Shown: positions 1 through 7,971 of the stretch, one piece after another
Position numbering within the stretch: the stretch's first letter is position 1
Layout of the letters: each line of letters opens with the position of its first letter
From: Nostoc sp. CCCryo 231-06
Lineage (GTDB): Bacteria; Cyanobacteriota; Cyanobacteriia; Cyanobacteriales; Nostocaceae
Assembly: GCA_023522315.1 (NCBI GenBank)
Contig: JAHCSU010000427.1
Span: 1 to 57,854 of the forward strand
Direction of reading: 5' to 3'
DNA: 57,854 nt
Made by a program: the position numbers and the translations under genes
The notes under the pieces: model-generated
What the model was told of the DNA's origin: nothing
Databases searched by the model: none
Seen by the model: only the letters and a program-made list of their open reading frames with translations

Positions 1-270
1 TTTCGCTTAAGTTCTTGCAATCGGTCGATATTCATATTGTGAATATTGAGTAGATAGGATAAACAGACAGTACTGTTAAAAATTATCAATTATTTTTGCA
101 TTAATGGGGGATAAAGAATCGCCACCAAAGGTTTATAGCAAATGGTGGGGGACTTAGATCGCGGGATAAATAGACTACTGATAACTTGTTCACTGTTAAA
201 AAGTTAAAAAGCTAGTGAGTGCGATCGCATAGAAATATGGAACCTGGCTGTTGCAGAGCATGAGTATAGG

Positions 271-1203
271 CTAGATAGCAACTTGAGATAAGCTAATATT
301 GTCCTTAAGAATCTCTATCTCAACTGGAGAAAGTACTTTAGCTTTCATACCATGTAGCTCACTTAGGACAGCGTTAGCATCGGTAGCACCAAATTTGAAA
401 TACTCAGTTAAACTGCCGATGCGATAATTGAAATTTTGATAACGGTGCTTGAAATATAGTTCAACATTACCTCGATGTGTCCAAGTTCCAAGTATTTGAA
501 TTTCAACAGTTTTATAATGGTCAAGTAAATCTGCTTCTATTTCTGCTAATCGCTGTTGGATAGGTCTGGTGGTAACTCCTATCTTGTACAAAGTGCCTTT
601 AGATGTTTGAATCTCTAAAAAATACAGAGTACAAGATAAAATTCGTTGAAATTGAGCGCGATAAAGTGTTAAGTCAGTAAGGCAATATAACTTATCTGCT
701 GCATTTTTATATAAAGCGTGTTTGGCTGCTAGCTCCAGTTTTAACAGCTTTTTAAGCAATAGTGGCTCTTGCACTTGGTTAAAAAAATCAAATTCTAACG
801 TTCCAACAGGAATTTTTCCTAAGTTAGTAAATTCATAAGCTGGAGGGTTTAAGTAGACATTTTTGTGGAACATAAAGGCTTTAACAAGCCCTGGAGTAAC
901 TAATCCAGGGCTGATAGGATAATTAATTGAGCCGTATTCTTTCCAAAGCAATTTTAACTGTGCTAAATCTTTACGCGATAGGTAAATATTAAAACTATCA
1001 TACAGTGGTAAAATTGGGAAATCGCGGGTAGCCACAGGTAGGCAGGTGGCTGACGAATGAGCAAAGTGATGCTGTTTAACTTTGCCTCTTTTAGCGGTTA
1101 GCCCACCGTAACAATAAGGGCATAAAAGCACAGTTTTACCACTAGGGACATCTTCAACAAAGACTAATTTTCCATCTGGGGCTATACCAAATTTCAGCCA
1201 CAT
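271..1203 (-). CDS. CoiA-like zinc-finger plus GIY-YIG-type nuclease domain protein
   Basis: A protein of about 310 residues in two parts. Near the N-terminus is a CPYC pair followed by a basic stretch and HHFAH (about residues 28-50), the arrangement of the competence-protein CoiA-like nuclease/zinc region. The C-terminal half contains LYFLEIQTSKGTLYKIGVTT followed by a conserved R and E, which resembles a T5orf172/GIY-YIG endonuclease core, with a later Asn and Glu. Such proteins are common on cyanobacterial plasmids and mobile DNA; a role in DNA cleavage or repair is inferred. I start at the ATG at 1203 rather than the GTG four codons upstream, because neither has a clear ribosome site. 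The gene stands alone, facing away from the dinB remnant. Confidence 0.6.
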   Translation of the reverse strand: MWLKFGIAPDGKLVFVEDVPSGKTVLLCPYCYGGLTAKRGKVKQHHFAHSSATCLPVATRDFPILPLYDSFNIYLSRKDLAQLKLLWKEYGSINYPISPGLVTPGLVKAFMFHKNVYLNPPAYEFTNLGKIPVGTLEFDFFNQVQEPLLLKKLLKLELAAKHALYKNAADKLYCLTDLTLYRAQFQRILSCTLYFLEIQTSKGTLYKIGVTTRPIQQRLAEIEADLLDHYKTVEIQILGTWTHRGNVELYFKHRYQNFNYRIGSLTEYFKFGATDANAVLSELHGMKAKVLSPVEIEILKDNISLSQVAI

Positions 1204-1377
1204 TCTCACGCTCACTCATTAATAGAAAAACCAGTCGAAACAGATAGCAGAAAGTCCTAGTAAACCTTAAATAATTTGCAGATATGCTAAATTTCATTCA
1301 GACTAGTGCTAGTGTACTATAGGATTTCTAATTTAGGATTTAATTTGCTTGAAAATGGGTGAAGAACGAGACTGCTT

Positions 1378-1644
1378 GTGGTGGAGCTACCCTTGGGACA
1401 AGAATCTGTCGGTAGAACTAGAAAAATTATCCATGTAGACATGGACGCTTTCTACGCATCGGTAGAGCAGAGGGACAACCCTAGCTACCGAGGAAAACCG
1501 TTAGTAGTCGGTGGCAGCCCCAATCAACGAGGCGTGGTTGCAGCAGCCAGTTATGAAGCCAGAAAATTCGGCATCCACTCAGCCATGCCATCAGTCACGG
1601 CGATCGCGAAATGCCCCGGACTGATATTCGTTTTCTTGTTGTAA
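1378..1644 (+). pseudogene. dinB: DNA polymerase IV N-terminal fragment (dinB remnant)
   Basis: The frame encodes the start of a Y-family polymerase: [19 protein letters not shown] is the metal-binding Asp and steric-gate region, followed by GKPLVVGG and [17 protein letters not shown]. Similarity stops after about 85 residues (AKCPGLIFV), where a full DinB runs on for roughly 350. Palm completion, thumb and little-finger domains are absent, so no polymerase activity is expected. The break lies near 1634, where the sequence switches to the 3' part of an unrelated minus-strand ORF. The probable start is the GTG at 1378. This is a truncation by deletion or rearrangement, not a split gene, because no downstream part is nearby. 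Confidence 0.8.
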
Positions 1645-1785
1645 TTGCGATAGTTGATTTTCTAACGCTTCAGCAGTCTGAATGAGATTCGATTCTTGGG
1701 CTATTTTTAGCTGGGTTTCTTTAATAGAGATTTTTCTCATTAGTTCATTCATTGCATCTACTGAATCATCATTTTCAGTAATCAT
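1591..1785 (-). pseudogene. Small coiled-coil ORF, 3' end replaced at the dinB junction
   Basis: A 64-residue ORF, rich in Glu, Gln and Leu with heptad-like spacing (KETQLKIAQESNLIQTAEAL, then [10 protein letters not shown]), so a short coiled coil is likely. I do not recognise the family. The last 14 or so codons are read through the antisense of the dinB fragment. The native C-terminus was therefore probably lost in the same rearrangement that truncated dinB. It could be an intact tiny gene by chance, but the shared junction argues for a fusion remnant. Confidence 0.35.
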
Positions 1786-1927
1786 GGCTTCATCACTAAT
1801 ATCCGTTTTTAGCAGGAATAATTGCTACAAAGCTTGCTATGTATGAATAAAAATTAGCTACATTTTTCATTTTACACAAGTATATTAAAAAAGATATTTC
1901 CTTTCAAAACTTGCTTGAGTGATACCA

Positions 1928-2116
1928 ATGCAGACACAGGTGTTAGAACTAGAAAAAATCGCTGACAAAATTAGAAAACTATTCGCACTTAGCCAATCTC
2001 CCAACGAGAGAGAGGCAAGCGCCGCCGCAGCTAAAGCCCAAGAAATGCTAACCCGGCACAATTTATCGATCGCCTCACTCCAAGATTGGACACCTCGACC
2101 ACTAGAATGGGAATAA
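1928..2116 (+). pseudogene. DUF2786 N-terminal fragment
   Basis: Sixty-two residues from the ATG at 1928. The segment IADKIRKLFALSQSPNEREA, followed by an Ala-rich helix and AQEMLTRHNL, matches the short DUF2786 helical motif usually found at the start of 200-250 residue proteins of phages and accessory DNA. Here the frame ends soon after the motif (PRPLEWE), so the C-terminal part is missing. The function of the family is unknown. About 270 bases without a recognisable gene follow before nucA. Confidence 0.5.
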
Positions 2117-2386
2117 CTTGATTTAGCTGATTTAGGCACGTATTCAAGCCAGCAACTTTCTTCATAGCGCGTAATTGGGCGCGAACCTCGATATGTGCCT
2201 TATACCGTTTCTTTGTATTAATTTTAGATAAGCACCTAAATAATTACTAGATGTTAATGCAATATTTACTGCTTTTTAACCTCTTTTTATACGATCAAAG
2301 CTACATTACGATCGCCAAGCTTTACTGAATTTCTGTAACTTTAACAGAAAGAATTGTAGTTTGTTTAAACAAATAAATAGTAACAA

Positions 2387-3232
2387 ATGAAAAAGTCTCA
2401 GTTTTTCAGGGCTATTGTATCTATTGCTGCTGGTACAGCAATATCTTTCACTCTGCTTAATTATCTACAAAATCCACTAACAGCCCAAACCTCAAGTGTT
2501 CATCTAAGAATGGGCAATCCTAGCAATGCTGGCAGTAGTTACAGTAATCGTTTGTTGAGCAAACCTCAATATGCAGTTTCTCACAATTGCTATAGAGGGA
2601 CACCAAATTGGGTAAGTTGGCAGCTAAACACATCATGGCTAGGAAGCGCACCTCGCCAAGATGATTTTCGCGCAGATACTACATTACCTTCAAGCTGCTA
2701 CCGAGTCACTTCTTCTGATTACACTGGTAGCGGTTTTGACAGGGGGCACATGACTGCTTCAGCAGATAGGACAAATACAGTTACCAATAACTCTGCTACT
2801 TTTTTAATGACGAATATAATTCCTCAGTCACCTGATAATAATCAGGGGCCTTGGGCTGCACTAGAAAACTATTCTAGAGACTTAGTAAACCAGGGGAAAG
2901 AACTCTATATTATTTCGGGTTCCTATGGTACTGGTGGAACAGGTTCTAATGGAACAAGAACCACAATTGCTGGTGGCAAAGTTACAGTTCCAGCCAGAAC
3001 TTGGAAGGTAATTGTAGTATTAAATTCATCAAATTCTGATGCTAGTAGCGTCACTTCTAGCACCAGAGTCATTGCTGTCAATATGCCTAATTCGCAGGGA
3101 ATTAGAAATAATAGCTGGAAAAACTACAGAGTCAGTGTTGATTCAATTGAAGCTAATACGGGGTATAATTTGTTATCCAATGTTTCTTCGTCTGTTCAAT
3201 CTGTCATTGAATCCAGAATTGACAATTTGTAA
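2387..3232 (+). CDS. nucA: Secreted DNA/RNA non-specific endonuclease, NucA family
   Basis: A 281-residue sugar-non-specific nuclease of the NucA/Serratia (beta-beta-alpha-metal) family. Residues 1-34 form a signal peptide: a KK start, a hydrophobic core and an Ala-rich cut near TAQTSS. The catalytic motif DRGHMTASADR (about residues 118-128) carries the general-base His. It is followed by FLMTNIIPQSPDNNQGPW with the Mg-binding Asn, and by GKELYIISG. Length and layout match NucA of Anabaena (274 residues). The product should act outside the cytoplasm on DNA and RNA. The gene is convergent with nuiA, its inhibitor gene, across a shared hairpin terminator. Confidence 0.92.
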   Translation: MKKSQFFRAIVSIAAGTAISFTLLNYLQNPLTAQTSSVHLRMGNPSNAGSSYSNRLLSKPQYAVSHNCYRGTPNWVSWQLNTSWLGSAPRQDDFRADTTLPSSCYRVTSSDYTGSGFDRGHMTASADRTNTVTNNSATFLMTNIIPQSPDNNQGPWAALENYSRDLVNQGKELYIISGSYGTGGTGSNGTRTTIAGGKVTVPARTWKVIVVLNSSNSDASSVTSSTRVIAVNMPNSQGIRNNSWKNYRVSVDSIEANTGYNLLSNVSSSVQSVIESRIDNL

Positions 3233-3257
3233 GGAACTCATCTTACTTAAAATTTAA

Positions 3258-3284
3258 AGCCTGTCTGTAAATTATAGACAGGCT
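3258..3284. terminator. Bidirectional hairpin between nucA and nuiA
   Basis: AGCCTGTCT and AGACAGGCT form a perfect 9-bp stem around a 9-base loop, 25 bases after the nucA stop and just beyond the nuiA stop. A/T-rich flanks on both sides fit a shared terminator for the convergent genes. Confidence 0.75.
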
Positions 3285-3297
3285 GATGGTTGATTAA

Positions 3298-3700
3298 TTA
3301 GGTTTCTACAACTTTTGTTGAAATTCCACCTAAATCTTTATCTGGAGTTTTACCAACAATATAGACATCAATACTTATCGCGCCTATGCGATAAACATGA
3401 ATATCAATCAGATTATCTTTTAATATTTTGACAAGTGATTGATACTTTTGTACATTCTGTTTTTGTATTTCATCGTGCCATTCTTTTTCTTGGGCACAGT
3501 TCCGAAAAAAAATAATCTAGTTCTACTTCTTCAACTGATGTTTCTGGGGAATGTCCTGTTAAGTGAAGAAGTTTTTGAGTGGTCATTGGTTCTTGCGCTT
3601 CATTAGACCACAAAAAAGTTTCAAAAGGATATTCTGATTCACTCATCATTAGCAAACTATCAGAGGCTTGCTTGAGCTTTTCAGTAATTTCATTAGTCAT
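3298..3700 (-). pseudogene. nuiA: Nuclease A inhibitor (NuiA-like), frameshifted
   Basis: The first 60 or so residues (MTNEITEKLKQASDSLLMMS, then ESEYPFETFLW and LTGHSPETS) match the NuiA inhibitor of Anabaena NucA. The frame then runs off after VELDYFF into PRKRMAR and stops at 3470. The expected remainder lies in the next frame down to 3298, including KYQSLVKILKDNL, VYRIGAISIDVYIVG and the family-typical C-terminus GGISTKVVET. The switch coincides with a run of eight T on the coding strand near 3510, so loss or gain of one T restores a full inhibitor of about 133 residues. This is either a real homopolymer mutation, phase variation or a sequencing error. An intact NuiA would protect the cell from unexported NucA. 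Confidence 0.85.
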
Positions 3701-3737
3701 AGAATAGAATTAATTTATATACAATATTTGTAATTTA

Positions 3738-3845
3738 GCATCATTATCCGAAAATTTCCCAGATGACGATGTAGTTTATTTGGTAATTGAGTTTAGGTCT
3801 TCTACCAAAGTCATGAATCACTCTACACCGCATCATTATCCGAAA
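3738..3845. repeat. Direct repeat GCATCATTATCCGAAA, two copies
   Basis: The 16-mer GCATCATTATCCGAAA occurs at 3738-3753 and again at 3830-3845. On the minus strand each copy forms the 3' end of a mini-ORF (ending Phe-Gly-stop). This suggests a small tandem duplication or a decayed paralogue pair downstream of the methyltransferase gene. Confidence 0.6.
3744..3833 (-). CDS. Mini-ORF 2 downstream of dcm-like gene (29 aa)
   Basis: An ATG five bases past the stop of the previous mini-ORF opens a 29-codon frame (MRCRVIHDFGRRPKLNYQIN, then YIVIWEIFG). Its last codons share the repeated 3' DNA of the upstream mini-ORF. It may be a decayed C-terminal piece of a duplicated gene rather than a functional peptide. 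Confidence 0.25.
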   Translation of the reverse strand: MRCRVIHDFGRRPKLNYQINYIVIWEIFG

Positions 3846-3964
3846 GATTTGGTGGTAGTGACGTAGACTTTCTCCAACAGGAAAACTTCTAAGGGGGGAA
3901 TCTCTTTACCCCAAAGTGGTGAAATATACCAGCAAGTTTCTAAAGTCTGGACAAGGTTAATCAT
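3836..3964 (-). CDS. Mini-ORF 1 downstream of dcm-like gene (42 aa)
   Basis: Opens with ATG two bases after the methyltransferase stop codon and encodes 42 residues (starts MINLVQTLETCWYISPLWGK and ends TTTKSFG). Tight spacing suggests translational coupling to the operon 5503-3967. No family is recognised. A homologous-looking tail at 3744 suggests a tandem copy. Confidence 0.35.
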   Translation of the reverse strand: MINLVQTLETCWYISPLWGKEIPPLEVFLLEKVYVTTTKSFG

Positions 3965-3966
3965 GC

Positions 3967-4725
3967 TTATGCCTCCTGACAGGACTTTAGACTGCACAAA
4001 TAATCAATCCGTTTCCAAGCGATCGCAGCCTGTCGTGGAGAACAACTTAAACCATAAGCGCGACGGGCATCATAATTGCCCTTGATTGCCTTAGCTACTC
4101 CAACGGGAATCCCAGAAGCCACCTCACGAATGCCGGGTTCAAAGCTTCGGTCTTCATGAGAGAACCGTACTTGCGTAATCTGATTTCCAATTTGGTCTGC
4201 CCAGGGGGTTGGCTGTTGACGGTGGAATAAGCCATTGGGGTGGGCAATGATAAAGACTCTTTCTCTTTCATGCGGCAAGCCCAGGCAGGATGCGGGTATA
4301 GTCTCCCATTCGCATAAGTACCGGATTTGGGAAAGGTCTTCGAGGACTGTTGCCATTCCTCTAGAGAGTAGCCCTGTTGGGTTTTCGATGAGAGCGATTG
4401 CTGGTCTACACTGGTAGATGATGCGAAACTGTTCTCCCCAAAGTGCGGATCTGAAGTCCGCAAGTCCAAGTCTATTTCCTGAGTTACTTGTACCCTGGCA
4501 AGGGAATCCGCCGCAGATGATGTCGAACTGTCGTCGGTGGCAGTGGTAATTGGTGATATCTGCGTGGATTGGAATTCTTGATTGTTCATGGCGCAATTGT
4601 GATTGAGAATAAGGGGAGATTTCGACAAATTGCTGGACTCGGAATTTGTGGGATAGACCTGCGGCTGATATTCCGTGGTGGCACAGTCCGCCGATGCCGG
4701 AGAAAAGTGAGAGGACAGATTTCAT
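3967..4725 (-). CDS. DNA (cytosine-5-)-methyltransferase, phage/plasmid type
   Basis: A 252-residue C5-cytosine methyltransferase. Visible motifs in order: LSLFSGIGGL (SAM binding), CGGFPCQGTSNSG with the catalytic Pro-Cys (about residues 71-82), IENPTGLL (motif VI, Glu-Asn), then ASCLGLPHERERVFIIAHPN (motif VIII) and a C-terminal SPRQAAIAWKRI replacing the usual GNAV-type motif X. At about 250 residues it is short, with a compressed target-recognition region, as in phage orphan methylases. No restriction partner is seen. It overlaps the ASCH gene upstream by four bases (ATGA). Remarkably, much of its length also encodes a family-like protein in another frame (4095-4628). Confidence 0.85.
   Translation of the reverse strand: MKSVLSLFSGIGGLCHHGISAAGLSHKFRVQQFVEISPYSQSQLRHEQSRIPIHADITNYHCHRRQFDIICGGFPCQGTSNSGNRLGLADFRSALWGEQFRIIYQCRPAIALIENPTGLLSRGMATVLEDLSQIRYLCEWETIPASCLGLPHERERVFIIAHPNGLFHRQQPTPWADQIGNQITQVRFSHEDRSFEPGIREVASGIPVGVAKAIKGNYDARRAYGLSCSPRQAAIAWKRIDYLCSLKSCQEA
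4095..4628 (-). CDS. Overprinted ORF inside the methyltransferase gene
   Basis: A 177-residue frame lying wholly inside the C5-methyltransferase gene on the same strand. It is not an obvious random shadow. It carries EEWQQSSKTFPKSGTYANGR, YPHPAWACR, SLPTPMA and finally LNPAFVRWLLGFPLE. That is the order of motifs I recall from the small phage/cyanobacterial proteins, or methylase C-terminal extensions, that read W..FP.SG...G, LPTP and LNP.FVEWLMGFP. The methyltransferase frame is equally well conserved across the same bases, so two recognisable proteins appear to be encoded. The function of this second family is unknown. The start is uncertain; a later Met at residue 14 is also possible. Confidence 0.5.
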   Translation of the reverse strand: MSKSPLILNHNCAMNNQEFQSTQISPITTATDDSSTSSAADSLARVQVTQEIDLDLRTSDPHFGENSFASSTSVDQQSLSSKTQQGYSLEEWQQSSKTFPKSGTYANGRLYPHPAWACRMKEKESLSLPTPMAYSTVNSQPPGQTKLEIRLRKYGSLMKTEALNPAFVRWLLGFPLE

Positions 4726-5117
4726 GAGGCGATCGCACTCCTGACCAGTTCATCCGGTACTTCAAAAATCCCTAGTTGTCCAATGTAAGGAATCGGTGTA
4801 ATCTCGCGTGGATTTTCTAGATGCCAATGGTATTGCTCAGGCATCTCCCAACCAGATGCAACTTGTGAAAACTTGCAATCTACTATTGTGACAATGCCGA
4901 TGATTTGACCGCGACGTAGAGAGATTAATTCTGGGATTACTACACCCATATCTTGACAAAATTCTTTCGCCTCAAAGTACGCTTTTTTGGTACAGGTTTT
5001 TGCGGCGTGAATGAGAATATCGCCGCGATAATTGATAAGCCAGCCACGGTTTTCTATGTTTTTGGTGGAGTGGATTATTGCCCAAGCCCAGGGTTGTCTG
5101 ACTGAAAGTGCTTTCAT
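4722..5117 (-). CDS. ASCH-domain protein
   Basis: A 131-residue protein beginning MKALSVRQPWAWAII, the hallmark start of ASCH (PUA-like, RNA- or nucleic-acid-binding) proteins, followed by NIENRGW, RGDILIHAAK and IIGIVTIVDC. ASCH proteins are found singly in phages and mobile DNA. RNA binding or modified-base recognition has been proposed for the fold, and I cannot assign a substrate. The stop overlaps the start of the methyltransferase gene by four bases, so translational coupling and a joint role with DNA methylation are plausible. Confidence 0.75.
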   Translation of the reverse strand: MKALSVRQPWAWAIIHSTKNIENRGWLINYRGDILIHAAKTCTKKAYFEAKEFCQDMGVVIPELISLRRGQIIGIVTIVDCKFSQVASGWEMPEQYHWHLENPREITPIPYIGQLGIFEVPDELVRSAIAS

Positions 5118-5122
5118 GGGTT

Positions 5123-5503
5123 TTAAAACTCCAGCAATTGAATATATGCGTCTAATGCCGCGATCGCTGGATGCGGATATGGCTGTGAACGCAGTCCGTT
5201 GCAGATTGTGGCGATAGTCCCAAGTTCTGTAAAGCTGAAGCTGATACTGGACTGTCGAGCCGCACAGTGATAAATAATCGTTAGTAACACGAAATTCAAC
5301 AATCGAATTGTAAAATCACGCCGATTAGCTAAATGTATTTCTAAGTTCTCAGTAATAATTTGGCGACTAGCAGTAAGAGAATTGCACTTTTCAACATCTG
5401 GTAAAATTCGGAGCTTGAACTTGTAATCCCATTCAGTAGATAAACACTCATCAGGAGCGAGAGTTGCCCATTTAGAAAAGAGTTGTTGATATGTTGTACT
5501 CAT
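5123..5503 (-). CDS. Hypothetical protein, first gene of the ASCH/methylase operon
   Basis: A 126-residue protein with no family I recognise. The N-terminal half is mixed charged (STEWDYKFKLRILPDVEKCN). A hydrophobic helix FTIRLLNFVLLTIIYHCAA at about residues 63-81 could be a buried helix or one membrane span. The C-terminus is aromatic and Pro-rich. It ends five bases before the ASCH gene, so it belongs to the same minus-strand transcription unit. Upstream is the dnaB remnant. Confidence 0.5.
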   Translation of the reverse strand: MSTTYQQLFSKWATLAPDECLSTEWDYKFKLRILPDVEKCNSLTASRQIITENLEIHLANRRDFTIRLLNFVLLTIIYHCAARQSSISFSFTELGTIATICNGLRSQPYPHPAIAALDAYIQLLEF

Positions 5504-5572
5504 AAAGTTTGTAGTTGTGAATTTTTGCGAGAATAGAAAGAAGAAGGAGGGATTATGAAAAAAGTAGGTAAA

Positions 5573-5727
5573 TTACCTCGCCAAGTTCAAAAATTTCGAT
5601 GTAGATAAATCGCACAACATCATCGCAGTGCCGAGCTTACCGTAAAGCCTGTTTTTCTCAACAATCAACTCGATAGTGCGATCGCTGCTGTCATTGCTGT
5701 ACACCGAGTTGCGATAGAGCATGATTA
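5573..5727 (-). pseudogene. dnaB: Replicative helicase DnaB, C-terminal remnant
   Basis: About 50 in-frame codons encode QLIMLYRNSVYSNDSSDRTI, ELIVEKNR, a Gly-Lys-Gly run, then DLSTSKFLNLA and a stop. This matches the extreme C-terminus of DnaB (LMLYRDEYY, a DRG-like turn, EVI..KNR.GP.GT and F...FTKF.NL). Everything upstream, including the Walker motifs, has been replaced by a truncated transposase gene. It marks an old replication or phage gene destroyed by an insertion. Confidence 0.6.
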
Positions 5728-6426
5728 ACTGGTCGCAAACCTCATTCTACTCCTGCCACCATCTACAGCAATTACAACTCTCTGGTCTTTAAGTATATTC
5801 CCATCAGGTAATTTACCTTGTTGCAAGTTAGATATTTTATCTTGACGTAAATCAATGCCAATTTGACCAAATTTATATGTCAATCGTTCAATTCGTTTAA
5901 GACTAATATTAATTCCCCAATCGCCCAGGATTGTATGTGCAGCTTCAAAAGAACTAGCTATGGCACCATATTTTGCAATATTTGACCAAACTAACGGGGT
6001 CAAGACCTCTGACATTCCTAACCATTTTAAAAAGGGACAAAATCCAACATTAGTAGATTTATTCTTCGCTTTTTTTTCTTTTTTTTGAACAACGTATGGT
6101 AATTTGAGACTTACTACAACATTACCTACTGTTAATATTTCTCTTTTCGTATAACCGTGTCTTTGCGTGTCGGTATGCCACCAGCCTTTGGTTTGATTAA
6201 TTGCTGTTTTATGAGCTGACTCTGATTGAGAAAGCTTATGCAATAATATGGCGATACATTGACCAGCTAAAACTAACGCAGACTGTCTAATTTTTTCTTC
6301 TCTTTCTTTAACTACTCTTCCAGACCATTCCTCGATATTTTTAAAATCTAAAAGTTTTGTAATATCCTCTTGGAAATCTGATAATGAATCGGCAAAATTT
6401 AGATTTGCAGATATGTTTTTTTCCAT
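5725..6426 (-). pseudogene. Transposase N-terminal fragment
   Basis: A 233-residue frame with a helical N-terminus, then TKREILTVGNVVVSLKLPYV (a beta-rich stretch typical of ISKra4/UPF0236-like transposases) and a terminal VVIAVDGGRSRMR. That segment should carry the first catalytic Asp of a DDE domain. The frame ends immediately afterwards in FATS-stop at the junction with the dnaB remnant, so the catalytic domain is missing. The exact IS family is uncertain. It is inactive by itself. Confidence 0.6.
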
Positions 6427-6618
6427 AAAGGTAGATACTTCCTATTTTAAAACTATTCCTGAAATGAAATTTTACCTTTTTTCTAGTCGCAACAATCTAC
6501 AGAAACCTCGTTTTTGGTACAGGTTGTATCTTCTAGCCAATATTACCAATATTAATGTATTAAATATTGAGTGCATACGCAAGAGTTGATTAGCGATCGC
6601 TCTCCAGGTGGAGTCATC

Positions 6619-7716
6619 TCACAAAATCGCATTGCTCCCTATCCGACTCCGGTGTTGAGAACCCAGTTTGGGTAGATATGTCTCAAGTAGGGCATTAAAC
6701 TCTGCTTCACTCAACACAGTTTCTTGAGGTAATATTTTAAGTGCGTTCTTCCATTTAGTCGGTAGTTGGAAAGTCTCCAGCAAATTCTCTGTAAGTTGAT
6801 TCAGAATTAACTCCAGTTCTTGTCCATTTTGCAATACTTTCACTACACTCAATCTGTCTTTCTTGGCAGTGGTCAAGTAGATTGTATATAAAGGGTTACA
6901 CACTACATTAGTGGTGTAGTTCACCCCACCCACCCGCGCACTTGTCTGGTCAAGGTGTTGCCAAGGACTGCTCTCTAGTCCCGACGCATATACTTCACTT
7001 TTCTCGCTTTCAAAATCAGCGTGGTTTTTAATCAGCAGGTTCGATAAATATCCGGCTGATATGGATATCCCAATATCTTCTAAAAACTCTAATAATTTGC
7101 CTTGGGTCATATTACCAAGGCAGCTTTGCGGGGGAAGCTTCCCCCGCAAACGTGCCGCCCCGTAGTACAGGCTAATTACTAAGGTTTTGATTCCTGGCCC
7201 GAATTCTCCTTCATAACCGCAAGGAAGTTCGGCTAAATAAGTTTTCCCAACTGCGGGTGAGTAGTATTTCTCTTTCCGGAATAGTATGTTGTCGGTTGCA
7301 AGGGTGATATCTTGGACAATTACTTCTTGATACCCTTTAAATTCTGCGTCTGCTGGCAGTTTGTCTTGAGGGTATTGTAGTATTTGTTCTCTATTTATTT
7401 TAATCGTCTCGTTCTTACTGCCTTTACTATGCTTTTTTGGGGTTTTTCGCTCTTTTTCTGATGAGTGATTGTTCCTCAATTCTTTCTTGACGGCTTTGAT
7501 GTCTGGCTGACCTTGTTCTCCTTTGAGCCGATTATTTTCATCTTTTAACTGTTGATTTTCTGTTCGTAATTCTTTGACTTCTGCTTGCAATTGCTCTATT
7601 AGGTTCAGTAATATTTCTACTGTCCGACGCATTGATTCGTCTGCAATCCTTTTTGGCTCGATGGTTTGCAGTATCTCTTCTCCTGACTTTTTACTCGAAT
7701 CCAATTTTGGCGTCAT
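6619..7716 (-). pseudogene. IS66-like transposase, C-terminally truncated
   Basis: A 365-residue frame. Residues 30-75 form a long coiled coil (LIEQLQAEVKELRTENQQLK and following), followed by a basic spacer, a region reading PCGYEGEFGPGIKTLVISLY and the helical DDE-domain start ISISAGYLSNLL, then SPWQHLDQTSARVGG, where the first catalytic Asp is expected. This is the layout of IS66-type transposases. These are normally about 500 residues with two further acidic residues, which I cannot place here, and the protein ends abruptly in SRIGSNAIL. It is probably inactive. No intact terminal repeats were found. Confidence 0.65.
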
Positions 7717-7779
7717 GTGTCATATTCTATTCCATTGTGTGTCCCTTGCTTACCTTATTTTTCTCAACTCCCCCTATTT

Positions 7780-7971
7780 ATTGAGCCGATACCTCTGCTC
7801 AACGATTTTGGCGCTAAACTAGACCTAGAGAGGTGGACTACTGGAGTTTACTTTCTCCCAAAATCTTTAAGAGCGGCGATACTAGCAATTAACGAGCTAC
7901 CAGTAACTCCTGAAACGCTCTGGTTTAGGCTTTTGGGGCGAGGAACAGTACAACAGCTTGCAGTAAAATAA
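7780..7971 (+). pseudogene. Rpn/DUF4351-type nuclease family, 5' fragment
   Basis: The segment LDLERWTTGVYFLPKSLR, then INELPVTPETLWFRLLGRGT and VQQLAV is typical of the middle of cyanobacterial Rpn-like (PD-(D/E)XK, recombination-promoting nuclease/putative transposase) proteins. Its N-terminus has been lost at the transposase side. The frame is cut at 7970 by the AATTCGC cassette. A matching 3' part resumes at 8451, after the cassette. Confidence 0.55.

Noticed and set aside
1..35. Minus-strand frame MNIDRLQELKR leaving the left edge
   Set aside because: Only about 11 codons are visible and no ribosome site is clear, so I cannot support a gene.
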